This document shows, in pieces, positions 18,958 through 27,488 of a stretch of DNA of 64,000 nt; position 1 is the stretch's first letter; every line of letters begins with the position of its first letter. Both the position numbers and the translations under genes were made by a program. Origin of the DNA: JBKBII01 sp046299415 (GTDB lineage: Bacteria; Pseudomonadota; Gammaproteobacteria; Ectothiorhodospirales; Ectothiorhodospiraceae); contig JBKBII010000009.1 of assembly GCA_046299415.1 (NCBI GenBank), forward strand, positions 1 to 64,000, read 5' to 3'. The notes beneath the pieces were generated by a model, which was not told the origin of the DNA, ran no database searches, and saw nothing but the letters and a program-made list of their open reading frames with translations.

Positions 18958-19722
18958 GTGGTTCTTGAATGGGTGTTGGTGATCGGTACGCTGGTGACCG
19001 GTCTGATCCTGCTGGGTTGGACGTTGGCACGGCGGCGGAATTCTGATCAGGCACGACAGTTGCCCTGGTTTGTTGATTATGCGCGCAGTTTTTTTCCGGT
19101 TCTGCTGGTCGTCCTTGTGTTGCGATCGTTTGTGGCAGAGCCGTTCCGAATTCCCTCTGGATCGATGATGCCGACACTTTTGGTCGGTGACTTCATTCTG
19201 GTTTCGAAGTTTTCGTACGGCATACGCCTGCCGATTACGCGCACTGAGATCTGGCGCACCGGTCGTCCCGAAAGGGGTGACGTTGCGGTATTCAAGTATC
19301 CCGATAATCCCGCCGAGGATTACATCAAACGCGTTGTTGGGCTTCCGGGCGATACGATCGAGTTTCGCGGTCGGGATCTAATTATCAACGGCGTCGTGCA
19401 GCCACGACGTCAAGGCGACGGCTACACGGGCGTCGGTTCCGGACGAACGATGACGGGCGCTGTGTTGGCGACGGAGCGCTTGGGCGATGTCGAGCACGAC
19501 GTCTTGTTTTGGGATCAGGCGCGGCCGATCGAGACTCGTGTGACTGTTCCGGAGGGTCACTACTTTATGGTTGGTGACAATCGAGATAATTCGAATGACT
19601 CGCGGATGTGGGGCTTTGTTTCGGAAGATCTTTTGGTCGGTAAGGCGTTGTTCGTTTGGTTGAACTGGGACTTTTCAGGTGGGCAGTTTGACGCTTCGCG
19701 CATCGGGCGCAGTATCCATTGA
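18958..19722 (+). CDS. lepB: Signal peptidase I
   Basis: Leader peptidase cleaves signal peptides of exported proteins at the periplasmic face of the inner membrane. The catalytic Ser is in IPSGSMMPTLLVGDF and the general-base Lys in YIKRVVGLPGD; the closing motif GDNRDNSNDSRMWGFV is also present. Two N-terminal hydrophobic helices precede the catalytic domain. I chose GTG 18958 because VLEWVLVIGTLVTG then aligns with the E. coli N-terminus; it has GGGGGA upstream, though at only three bases. TTG 18895 is the alternative. Length from GTG is 254 residues. Confidence 0.96.
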   Translation: MVLEWVLVIGTLVTGLILLGWTLARRRNSDQARQLPWFVDYARSFFPVLLVVLVLRSFVAEPFRIPSGSMMPTLLVGDFILVSKFSYGIRLPITRTEIWRTGRPERGDVAVFKYPDNPAEDYIKRVVGLPGDTIEFRGRDLIINGVVQPRRQGDGYTGVGSGRTMTGAVLATERLGDVEHDVLFWDQARPIETRVTVPEGHYFMVGDNRDNSNDSRMWGFVSEDLLVGKALFVWLNWDFSGGQFDASRIGRSIH

Positions 19723-20163
19723 TGGCTATTACCGGCTGCGAAGAACACGCTCACTTGAACCCGGTTATCCACGTATGAACGCTGGTCTGAGCGGGACGAG
19801 GGTCTCGCGTTGATCGAGGCGCTGGCGCGATCCTGGTCTTTGGCGCGTGATCGTCGTGGCGGCAATCGATATCGACTTTGTTTTGGGTGCACTGATCTTG
19901 TCTATCAACAGTCGTCATTGCGATCAAGATTTTGGTTTGTGAGCACCTTCCGGCTCCCTGAGCCTTTGAACCCTGACTCCTGAAGGTTAGATGTCAGACT
20001 GATAACGACTGCTCGAACACGTCACCCTGCGGTCGCGCTTTGACTTTGGTTTCGAATGGCGTGATGGTAGCGACGCGATGGAGTGAAACTTGATAGCCTG
20101 CGTGTGTTGTCTGTTGATCGCGTTTTGTCTGGCGTCTAGCGGTTTTGGTGGGGGTCCTGAGCC
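19723..20163 (+). other. Intergenic region lepB-DUF4845 gene
   Basis: These 441 bases show no supported gene. A small GGCTC/GAGCC hairpin occurs near 19952-19964. No T-run follows it. Confidence 0.4.
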
Positions 20164-20682
20164 ATGTTGAACGTATCTGCGTCTTTACCGTCCCGTCGAG
20201 CAATGATCGAGCGCGAATCCGGTTCAAGAGACATGGCGTCGACCCATAGCGAGGCCACTCTCCGCGACCATCGCTGGACAAGGATGCGTCACGGTGGGGC
20301 TGCTCAATCAGTGGCCGAGAGCGCTGGTGGCACCCGCGGCGCGAGTCTCGTCACTATCTTGATCATCGTTTTTTTTGTGTTGATGGTCGCAACTTTTGCG
20401 CTGAAGTTTGGTACGTCATATACGCAGTTCATGACCCTTCGCGGCATATTGGCTGAAGTGGTTGAAGAGCCAAACGCCGCCGCGCGCAACATGAATCAGA
20501 CGTGGCCTTCGATCGAGCGACGTTTGCGTGTCAATTCGATCTACGGTCGTGAGCGAGATGACTTCTCACTGATCGACGTGGAGGGGGTTCGTTACCTCGT
20601 GGCTGAGTACGAGGTGCGTAAGCCGTTTATTGCAAACATTGATGTGGTGACGCGCTTTCGGCACGACCAGCCCTTCGAATAA
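20164..20682 (+). CDS. DUF4845 single-pass membrane protein
   Basis: A protein of this kind lies between lepB and rnc in many gammaproteobacteria; its function is unknown. The 172-residue chain has one strong hydrophobic segment (LVTILIIVFFVLMVATFALK) preceded by Gly-rich, Arg-containing sequence and followed by a soluble domain ending YLVAEYEVRKPFIANIDVV. Typical members are near 120-130 residues, so the true start may be Met 20233 or Met 20284. The assignment rests on position, topology and the C-terminal pattern. Confidence 0.75.
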   Translation: MLNVSASLPSRRAMIERESGSRDMASTHSEATLRDHRWTRMRHGGAAQSVAESAGGTRGASLVTILIIVFFVLMVATFALKFGTSYTQFMTLRGILAEVVEEPNAAARNMNQTWPSIERRLRVNSIYGRERDDFSLIDVEGVRYLVAEYEVRKPFIANIDVVTRFRHDQPFE

Positions 20683-20782
20683 TGACGTCTAGGGGTGTGG
20701 ATTTTGCGTCTGCTTGCGGGTGCCGGCGGCGATCGAGGGTATCCGGCACGACCTACTGTGCCGCTGCGGTGACACTGAACCG

Positions 20783-21496
20783 ATGATCGAGGCGGAAAAG
20801 TCAGTGGTCAACGGCTCGGTGCCGAGGCGTCGGTGGCAGAGCTTGCTGGCGACAGAGAAGCTCGACTCAGAGCTCTTGATGCGGGCACGAACGCATCGTA
20901 GTGCTGGAGATTCACACTATGAGCGGCTTGAGTTTGTCGGTGATGCCGTACTCGGTTTATTGGTTGCCGAGGCTTTGTACTTGCGCCGACCGGATGCGCC
21001 TGAGGGGACATTGACGCGACTGCGTGCCCATCTCGTCAATCGTCATTCTTTGGCAGACATCGGCCGCGAGTGGTCTTTCGGTGAAGGACTGACGCTTGGC
21101 GAGGGCGAGCGGAAATCCGGCGGTTCGCGCCGGTCTTCAATCTTGGCGGATGTGGTCGAAGCGACGATCGGTGCAGTGTATTTGTCGTCGGGTCTCGACG
21201 CGACGCGCGCGTTTGTGACCGCGCTGTATACCGATCGGCTCGAGCGCCTTCCTGATGATCAGGACCTAAAAGATCCAAAGACGCGGTTGCAAGAGGTTTT
21301 GCAGCGTTTGGGTCGGCCGCTGCCATCGTATCGGATGGTGGCGAGAACGGGCCCCGATCACGATGCCTCTTTCGAGGTCGAGGCGGAAATTCTCGAGCCT
21401 CGTGCCACGGCGCGCGCGGTCGGGCGCTCGCGGCGTGCCGCTGAACAAGCCGCGGCAGAAACTTTGCTCGAACAGCTAAGCAAGAGCCGCCGCTGA
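20783..21496 (+). CDS. rnc: Ribonuclease III
   Basis: RNase III cuts double-stranded RNA in rRNA processing and mRNA turnover. The signature HYERLEFVGDAVLGLLVAEA and the second acidic cluster ILADVVEATIGAVYL supply the catalytic Glu/Asp residues. A double-stranded RNA-binding domain follows (PKTRLQEVLQRLGRPLPSY to ARAVGRSRRAAEQAAAETLL). Met 20783 is the first ATG; the frame opens upstream at a TTG. The length of 237 residues is normal. Confidence 0.97.
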   Translation: MIEAEKSVVNGSVPRRRWQSLLATEKLDSELLMRARTHRSAGDSHYERLEFVGDAVLGLLVAEALYLRRPDAPEGTLTRLRAHLVNRHSLADIGREWSFGEGLTLGEGERKSGGSRRSSILADVVEATIGAVYLSSGLDATRAFVTALYTDRLERLPDDQDLKDPKTRLQEVLQRLGRPLPSYRMVARTGPDHDASFEVEAEILEPRATARAVGRSRRAAEQAAAETLLEQLSKSRR

Positions 21497-21877
21497 GCTC
21501 GTGCGTGCGTCCATGAAAGCGGACGATGATCATTCGTGTTCGGGAAATCTTCGTCGATGATCGGGTGGCTGGCTGTGTGCCGCTCAGGTTGGTGGATTGT
21601 GGTTTTCCGAATCGAAAGATCGGTTTCGTGGTGTTGGCTCGTGAGTTCAAGAGGGCGCCGACGATGACGATTATCTCGAGACGCAAGAATGACTTCGTTG
21701 GCTCAGCGCCGGGGTGAGGTCTCGAAGCGTGGCCCAGGTTTGTCATGTCACCGTTTGCTTGGTTGTAGATCGTTCGGGGCGGCTTTGGTCGAGTGTTTGG
21801 ATGACTCGTAGGCACCGGCTGGCAAACGTTTGCGTGCAATGATTGGCACGCCTACAACGGGTGAGGTTTTGATCGCT
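21497..21877 (+). other. Intergenic region rnc-era
   Basis: rnc and era normally overlap or nearly so; here about 380 bases intervene, or 342 if era starts at ATG 21839. No gene was supported on either strand. Confidence 0.45.
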
Positions 21878-22891
21878 ATGAAAGAGTCGTGTGCCCAGGG
21901 AGATTCTGCTTCCGCGGCCTTGGACATGAATGATTCGTCGGTTGCGGAGCGCGAGTCCGGTGATGGGTCGGTGAACGATAAACCGGTTCGATCGTCTGAG
22001 TTGACGACGCGTTTTGGTCACGTCGCGTTGATCGGTCGGCCCAATGTCGGCAAGACGACGTTGATGAATGTTTTGGTCGGCGAAAAACTCGCTGCGGTAA
22101 CGCGCAAACCGCATACGACTCGGCATCGGATTGTCGGTTTGGTCAGTGATGAGACGACGCAGATTGCGTTGCTCGATACACCCGGGATCGACGTGTCGCG
22201 GGGGCGGTTGCTGAATCGGGCGATGAATCAGACGGCGATTGCGGCGTTGACCGAGGCGGATATTGTGTGTCAGCTCGTTGAGGCGGGTGTTTTCAATCGT
22301 CTCGATGCCGAGGTCCAGCGCCACGTTGCGGCGGCCGGGCGGCCGACTTTGTTGCTGGTGACGAAAGTCGATCGGGTGGCCGACAAGATGACGTTGCTGC
22401 CGTTCTTGGCTGAGCGCTCAGCCGCATTCGATTACGCTGCTGTGATTCCGATTTCCGCACTCAAGCGCACTCAGGTTGATCAGTTGCTGAGCGAGATTCG
22501 CGCGCGGTTGCCTGTTGGCCCCTTTGGCTATGATCCCGAGACCCTAAGCAATCGACCCGAGCGGTTCCGCGTGGCGGAGGTTGTTCGGGAGCAGTTGATG
22601 TTGCGGCTGGGTGAGGAACTGCCTTATTCGGTTGCAGTCAACGTGCTGGCGTGGGAGGACCGAGCGCGATCGACGCACATTGCTGCCGACATCATCGTCG
22701 AGCGTGATTCGCAAAAGGGGATCGTGATCGGCAAGGGTGGGTCGATGCTGAAGGCCGTTGGTACGGCCTCGCGGACGCAAATCGAAGGATTTTTGGAACG
22801 TCCGGTGATGCTGGAGTTGAATGTACGAGTCTCGCCGGGTTGGACGCAGGACGCTCGCCGGTTGCGCGAGTTCGGTATCGAGGAGCGGTAG
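21878..22891 (+). CDS. era: GTPase Era
   Basis: Era binds 16S rRNA and couples GTP hydrolysis to 30S assembly. It has the P-loop GRPNVGKTTLMN, the TTRHRIVGLV switch, DTPGID and TKVD, and a KH RNA-binding domain with KGIVIGKGGSMLKAVG. The mature core begins near FGHVALIGRP, about 45 residues from Met 21878, so the N-terminus is longer than E. coli Era and of low complexity. Met 21839 is an alternative. 21878 has GTGAGG upstream. Confidence 0.96.
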   Translation: MKESCAQGDSASAALDMNDSSVAERESGDGSVNDKPVRSSELTTRFGHVALIGRPNVGKTTLMNVLVGEKLAAVTRKPHTTRHRIVGLVSDETTQIALLDTPGIDVSRGRLLNRAMNQTAIAALTEADIVCQLVEAGVFNRLDAEVQRHVAAAGRPTLLLVTKVDRVADKMTLLPFLAERSAAFDYAAVIPISALKRTQVDQLLSEIRARLPVGPFGYDPETLSNRPERFRVAEVVREQLMLRLGEELPYSVAVNVLAWEDRARSTHIAADIIVERDSQKGIVIGKGGSMLKAVGTASRTQIEGFLERPVMLELNVRVSPGWTQDARRLREFGIEER

Positions 22892-23271
22892 ACGATCGCC
22901 CGTTGGAGTTTTGGTGCGTCGTGCCCGGCTCGTGATCGCGCTCGGTGGCGATGGATCTGGAGTTCTGCTCGCCAGAAACGCGCCGGCCTGGATCCAGCCG
23001 AACGTAATGTGTTGAGGCTTGAGCCGGTGTTTCTTTATCTCTTTCAGCGCGCTGGGGTTCGATCGGTGGCGCTGAACGGTTAGTCGTTTTCCTGTTGTTG
23101 ACGCTTGGGTGCCTGCGGCACTTTGAGCTGCTGCGGCGCTTTGTCGGTTGCCGCCGTCTCGTTTTTTTAGTGTCGGGGTGAGTGTGGCGCGTCCGACGAT
23201 CCTTGCGGCATCTCGGGATCTGGGACGGTGGTTGTGGGATGAATCGAAGTCGCGGTGGGTGATTGGCGTTG
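22892..23271 (+). other. Intergenic region era-recO
   Basis: These 380 bases include a seven-T run at 23162-23168 preceded by GC-rich sequence but no obvious stem. A short minus-strand frame (complement of about 23083-23160) reads through a Gln/Pro-rich stretch but is closed by a stop at 25 codons and has no start. Confidence 0.4.
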
Positions 23272-24306
23272 ATGATGAGTTTGATTGCGCCAGTTTTTGT
23301 ATTGCACCAGCGAGTCTTGATTGGGGGGCAGCGTCGGTACGATCTGTTCGATGGGCAAGGTCGACGGATCGTGGCGCTCGCTCGTGGTCGTAGCGGCCCG
23401 GGATTACAGCCGTTTCGCCGCTATCGATGGGCCACCCGCCACGCGCCTAAGGCGGACGGTGACGCTGCGGATCGTCGATACGCGGAAGGATTGATCGCAT
23501 CAGGTGACGCGGCTGACGCTGAAGCAGCGGTGTTGCGTGTGCACGATGATGCCTTTGAGTTGGTGGCGACCGCGACGCTGGCCGATACGCGACTTGTCGC
23601 GGCGCTCTATCTCAATGAACTGTTGTTGCGGGCTTGGCCGGCGCAAACGGCGTCTCCGGCGTTATTCCGCGCCTATGCGGCAGCACTGCAGTCATTGGCG
23701 GATGGGCGTGATATCGCTTGGACACTGCGCCGATTCGAGTGGACGCTGTTTGTCGCTCTTGATCTGGGCGTCGAGCATCTTCCGCTTCAGGACAGGGTCG
23801 GTGCTCGAACCCGCGTGGTGTCTTCAGGGCCGGGCTTAGGTCCCATCAAGCACTCGTCTGTTGGTGACGAACCCAAAGCCGATGAGCCGTTTCCGTGGTC
23901 TACGCCAAGAGTTCGCGCTTTTGGGTCGTCAAAGAATTGTTCTCCTGAAAGCAAGTCGGAACTGTGGTTTGTCGTCGATCAGGGGTGGCAGTTGTTGACC
24001 GGTTTCGAGATGAAGTCGGTGCGCGGTGTGCGCATGGCTTCGTTGGTGCGTTGGGACGCGGTGATGCGTGCACAAATCGAGAGTTTTGAGGGCTCCGTAC
24101 TCGAGGCTGGGGCAGCTCCGGCCGAGTCGCGTTCCGAGGAAGAGTGGTTCGAATTGATGGCGCACTTGGTCTCTCTCGACCCGGAGTTCGCTCGTGGCTT
24201 GAGAGATGTCCATAGGCTGGTGTTGCACCAGTTTTTGGGCGGGCGTGAGTTGGCGACGCGGGCGTTGTGGAACGAATGTCAACGGGGTGCAGGCGCGAAC
24301 GATTGA
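23272..24306 (+). CDS. recO: DNA repair protein RecO
   Basis: RecO promotes RecA loading and strand annealing in gap repair. The N-terminal OB-fold (APVFVLHQRVL to FDGQGRRIVALARG) is followed by the family helix LVAALYLNELLLRAWP. The C-terminus, VHRLVLHQFLGGRELATRAL, matches the family end. At 344 residues it is much longer than the usual 230-250. The excess lies near residues 185-235 (GPGLGPIKHSSVGDEPKADE and onward), a low-complexity insertion. ATG 23272 is preceded by GGTGGG. Position between era and pdxJ is canonical. Confidence 0.88.
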   Translation: MMSLIAPVFVLHQRVLIGGQRRYDLFDGQGRRIVALARGRSGPGLQPFRRYRWATRHAPKADGDAADRRYAEGLIASGDAADAEAAVLRVHDDAFELVATATLADTRLVAALYLNELLLRAWPAQTASPALFRAYAAALQSLADGRDIAWTLRRFEWTLFVALDLGVEHLPLQDRVGARTRVVSSGPGLGPIKHSSVGDEPKADEPFPWSTPRVRAFGSSKNCSPESKSELWFVVDQGWQLLTGFEMKSVRGVRMASLVRWDAVMRAQIESFEGSVLEAGAAPAESRSEEEWFELMAHLVSLDPEFARGLRDVHRLVLHQFLGGRELATRALWNECQRGAGAND

Positions 24307-24816
24307 TGCCGGTGCCAAAACGAGGTGTTGAGTAGGTTTTGGTGTCTTGACGCAAGAGGCTGATTGCCCCTGCGGACTCTTTTGTATTCGCCGTGCGCGC
24401 GGCAAGTTTTGGCTGAATGCGTTGTCAATGGGCGAGCTTACGGTGAACTGATGGTCGGCGGTCGGATCGCGAACGCTTTGAAAGCGGGCTCGCAGCGGTC
24501 GCCGTAGTCGTTTACGGGTTTTGCGTGTTCGAGTCGGCCGTCGGCTCAACTGCCTCTTAGCCTGTCGCGATCGCGGACGATGATCGCGGTCGACAAGGCT
24601 TGTCGTGCGCAGGCTTGACTGAAAGATGTGGCTTAAAGACGTTTTTGCTGCTGCAATCGCGTGCATTGGTTCGAGCGACATTCGCGTTTTTGCGGCGTAG
24701 CTGGTGGATGGTGATTTGCGGTCTGGGCTTGGCAGCAGTCGGGCGGTGGCTCGGCACCGCTTTTCGGTCGGATTTGCGTGATTCGGGGGGGGGGGATGAA
24801 AGACGGGGTTGCGATG
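24307..24816 (+). other. Intergenic region recO-pdxJ
   Basis: Five hundred bases normally absent between these genes. The region ends in an 11-base G run (24785-24795) directly before an in-frame ATG at 24796. No gene or terminator was recognised. Confidence 0.5.
24785..24795 (+). repeat. Eleven-G homopolymer upstream of pdxJ
   Basis: A run of 11 G sits immediately 5' of an in-frame ATG (24796) and 21-32 bases before the likely pdxJ start at 24817. Runs of this length can slip during replication. A change in length would alter leader spacing or the frame of any translation begun upstream. Confidence 0.85.
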
Positions 24817-25584
24817 ATGTCGGAGACGTTGCTGCTGGGTGTCAATTTGGATCACGTCGCGACGATCCGTCAGGCGCGTCGCACGCCATATCCTGATTTG
24901 ATGCACGCCGTACGATTGGCTGAGGCCAGTGGAGCGGATTCGATCACGCTGCACTTGCGTGAAGATCGACGTCATATTCAGGACGACGACGTGTTTGCGA
25001 TCAAGCCACGTTTGGCCGGGCCGATGAATCTCGAGATGGCGGCAACGGAGGGGATGCTGAAGATCGCCCTGGAGCTGAGGCCCGAGGCGGCGTGCCTAGT
25101 CCCTGAAAAGCGAGAAGAGTTGACGACCGAGGGTGGGTTGGACGTGCGTGGTCAGAAAGCGCGTCTCGCCGAAGTAGTGTCGGCTCTGCGCGAGAACGGG
25201 ACGCGGGTGTCACTGTTTATCGAGCCAGACGAGGCACAGATCGATGCCGCTGTGGAATTGGGCGCTCCCGTGGTGGAGCTGCACACCGGCGCTTACGCGA
25301 ACGCGCGCGCGGGTGCGGAGCTCGAGTGGCTGCTCGAAAGCGTGCGCCGCGCCGCTGGTTATGCCCGTGAGCAGGGTTTGGTCGTACATGCCGGCCACGG
25401 GCTGGATTATCAGAATGTGCGAGCGATTGCGGCGTTGCTGGATATCAGCGAGCTCAATATCGGTCATTCGATCGTGTCGCGGGCGTTGTTCACTGGCCTG
25501 CCTGAGGCCGTCAGTCATATGCGTTCGGTTATGGATGCGGCGCGGTTGGCCGCGATACAGGCGCAGGTAAGCGATGGAGGTTGA
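24817..25584 (+). CDS. pdxJ: Pyridoxine 5'-phosphate synthase
   Basis: PdxJ condenses 1-deoxyxylulose 5-phosphate with 3-amino-2-oxopropyl phosphate to make pyridoxine 5'-phosphate, the last ring-forming step of vitamin B6 synthesis. The chain opens with LLLGVNLDHVATIRQARRTP and continues with LHLREDRRHIQDDDV and VELHTGAYANA, all hallmark segments. Met 24817 matches the family N-terminus and has GGGG at eight bases; in-frame ATGs at 24796 and 24814 also exist. Length 255 is slightly long at the C-terminus. Confidence 0.97.
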   Translation: MSETLLLGVNLDHVATIRQARRTPYPDLMHAVRLAEASGADSITLHLREDRRHIQDDDVFAIKPRLAGPMNLEMAATEGMLKIALELRPEAACLVPEKREELTTEGGLDVRGQKARLAEVVSALRENGTRVSLFIEPDEAQIDAAVELGAPVVELHTGAYANARAGAELEWLLESVRRAAGYAREQGLVVHAGHGLDYQNVRAIAALLDISELNIGHSIVSRALFTGLPEAVSHMRSVMDAARLAAIQAQVSDGG

Positions 25585-25646
25585 GGAGTCGGTGTTCGGG
25601 CGGCGATTGCGGCAGTTTTCGAGGCATGGGGGAGGTGTGTGAGTCG

Positions 25647-26084
25647 ATGATCGTCGGGCTGGGTAGCGATGTGGTGCAGTCGGCGCGCATCGGAGCAGCG
25701 TGGGCGCGTTTTGGTGAGCGATTCTTGAATCGAGTCTTACATCCTGATGAGCGCGTGGCTTGGCAGGGACGGTTCGATGCTGTCGAGGCCGTCCGGCCGC
25801 CCAAGGACTGGGCACTGGCGAGTCTGCAGGAGCAGGCTGCAGTCGCGTGGTTGGCGCGGCGCTTTGCGGCGAAGGAAGCGGCGGCGAAGGCTCTGGGGAC
25901 GGGGCTTGGTGCGACGACTTCGTGGCGAGATATCGTCGTCCTGAATGATGGCAACGGTCGCCCCCGCCTGCGGTTTGAAGGCGGCGCGGCGCGGCGAGCC
26001 GAGGTTCTGGGAACGATGCGCATGCATGTGACGTTGTCGGATGATGCTGGGGTGGCTTTTGCCGTGGTGGTGCTCGAGGCCTGA
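25647..26084 (+). CDS. acpS: Holo-[acyl-carrier-protein] synthase
   Basis: AcpS transfers phosphopantetheine from CoA to acyl carrier protein. The 145-residue chain starts MIVGLGSDVVQSARI, with the metal-binding Asp, and carries RRFAAKEAAAKALGTG with the second acidic residue. The segment between them (RFDAVEAVRPPKDWALASLQ) is longer than usual. GGGGGAGG lies upstream of Met 25647; the frame extends to 25581 without family resemblance. It follows pdxJ by 62 bases, the standard order. Confidence 0.94.
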   Translation: MIVGLGSDVVQSARIGAAWARFGERFLNRVLHPDERVAWQGRFDAVEAVRPPKDWALASLQEQAAVAWLARRFAAKEAAAKALGTGLGATTSWRDIVVLNDGNGRPRLRFEGGAARRAEVLGTMRMHVTLSDDAGVAFAVVVLEA

Positions 26085-26579
26085 CCCTCTACCGCTCATC
26101 CAGCTGGCTGCCCGGCGCTCTTGGCGTGTGAAGGTCATCATCATGAGGGTCTGGCTCAGTGACTTGCGAAGCCCTATTCACTGGGAGCGTTGAAAGCTAT
26201 CCGAAGTCAGGGCAACACCCAACGGCGCCTCTCGTCGGCCCACCCCATTGACAACGTCGGTCGCGAATGATTTTTCATTTATCAGATTGTGTCGGTGCTT
26301 TCTTCATCTTTGCGTTGTTGGGTGATTTCCGGTCCGTGATCAGCGCGCAGGCTCGATTGCCTTGAGCTGAGCGTCTCAGCTCGCGTGGGTCGATCGAGGG
26401 GTAGCGCCCGCCAATAAATGGATCAAGCGGGTCTGACTCCGTCGACGTTTTGCTGACGAGTTCGATTGAAGCTGCTGCGCCGACGGCGATGGATGAGCGG
26501 CTAGGTGAAGCTCGTGAGCAGGGCGCTCGCGTGAGGCATGGCGGTCAGCGCGAGGCAGTCGCGTTGCTATACTTCGCCG
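26085..26579 (+). other. Intergenic region acpS-cysM
   Basis: Nearly 500 bases without a supported gene. The last part contains TATACT at 26567-26572, just before the cysM ATG. Confidence 0.45.
26567..26572 (+). promoter_or_regulatory. Possible -10 element abutting cysM start
   Basis: TATACT matches the sigma-70 -10 consensus at five of six positions and ends only seven bases before the cysM ATG. No ribosome-binding site lies between. If used, transcription would begin at or next to the ATG and give a leaderless mRNA. No good -35 hexamer is visible 17 bases upstream. Confidence 0.35.
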
Positions 26580-27488
26580 ATGACCTCATTCGCTCCAGAA
26601 ACTTGGCCGACCGTCGATGCATTGATCGGTCGAACTCCGCTTGTCCGTTTGCAGCGCATGGCGCCTCCGGGAGGGGCGACGGTGCTCGTGAAGCTCGAGG
26701 GCCAGAATCCGGCGGGTTCAGTCAAGGATCGACCCGCATTCTTCATGATCGATCAGGCGGAACGCCGCGGTGAGATCCGGCCGGGCGATCGACTGATCGA
26801 GGCGACATCCGGCAATACGGGTATCGCGCTCGCGATGGTGGCGGCGATGAAGGGCTATCGTTTGACGCTGATCATGCCCGATAACATGTCGATGGAACGC
26901 CGCGCTGCGATGCGGGCCTACGGAGCTGAGCTGATTTTGGTGCCGAGCGAAGCCAGCATGGAGGGTGCGCGTGATGTGGCGCGCGACATGGCGGCGCGCG
27001 CGGAAGGTTTCGTGCTTGATCAATTCAATAACCCTGACAACGCCTTGGCGCACTATTCGACCACAGGGCCTGAGATCTGGAAGGACACTGAGGGGCGTGT
27101 GACACACTTTGTCTCGTCGATGGGCACGACGGGAACGATCACAGGAACCGGGCGCTATTTGCATGAGCGCAACGCAGATATTCGCGTGATTGGTGTTCAG
27201 CCGGCGGAGGGTGCGCAGATCCCGGGCATACGCCGATGGCCGAAGGCTTATCTGCCGGGCATTTTTGATGCGTCGGTCGTCGATGCTGAAATCGATGTCG
27301 ATCAGGCGACGGCAGAGGCGACCATGCGGCGTTTGGCCGAGGAGGAGGGGATTTTTGCCGGTGTTTCGTCGGGCGGGTCGGTCGCAGTAGCACTGGATTT
27401 GGCCGCGAAATTGTCGGCGGGATTGGTCGTGGCGATCGTTTGTGATCGCGGCGACCGATATATCTCGACCGGTGTGTGGCCAGCGTGA
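26580..27488 (+). CDS. cysM: Cysteine synthase B
   Basis: CysM makes cysteine from O-acetylserine and sulfide (or thiosulfate) with PLP. The PLP Lys is in NPAGSVKDRPA; the substrate loop EATSGNTGIALAMV and the glycine loop SSMGTTGTITGTGRYL are present. VGLPIPGIRRWP-type sequence appears as GAQIPGIRRWPKAYLPGIFD, characteristic of CysM instead of CysK. I chose ATG 26580, which gives the usual N-terminus (TVDALIGRTPLVRLQRM). Length 302 fits. Its stop overlaps the next gene's GTG start. Confidence 0.95.
   Translation: MTSFAPETWPTVDALIGRTPLVRLQRMAPPGGATVLVKLEGQNPAGSVKDRPAFFMIDQAERRGEIRPGDRLIEATSGNTGIALAMVAAMKGYRLTLIMPDNMSMERRAAMRAYGAELILVPSEASMEGARDVARDMAARAEGFVLDQFNNPDNALAHYSTTGPEIWKDTEGRVTHFVSSMGTTGTITGTGRYLHERNADIRVIGVQPAEGAQIPGIRRWPKAYLPGIFDASVVDAEIDVDQATAEATMRRLAEEEGIFAGVSSGGSVAVALDLAAKLSAGLVVAIVCDRGDRYISTGVWPA

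Noticed and set aside
23083..23160. 3' end of a minus-strand gene rich in Gln and Pro
   Set aside because: It is closed by an in-frame stop after 25 codons and has no start, so only a chance frame can be supported.
23162..23168. Terminator at the seven-T run before recO
   Set aside because: No adequate GC-rich stem precedes the run on either strand.
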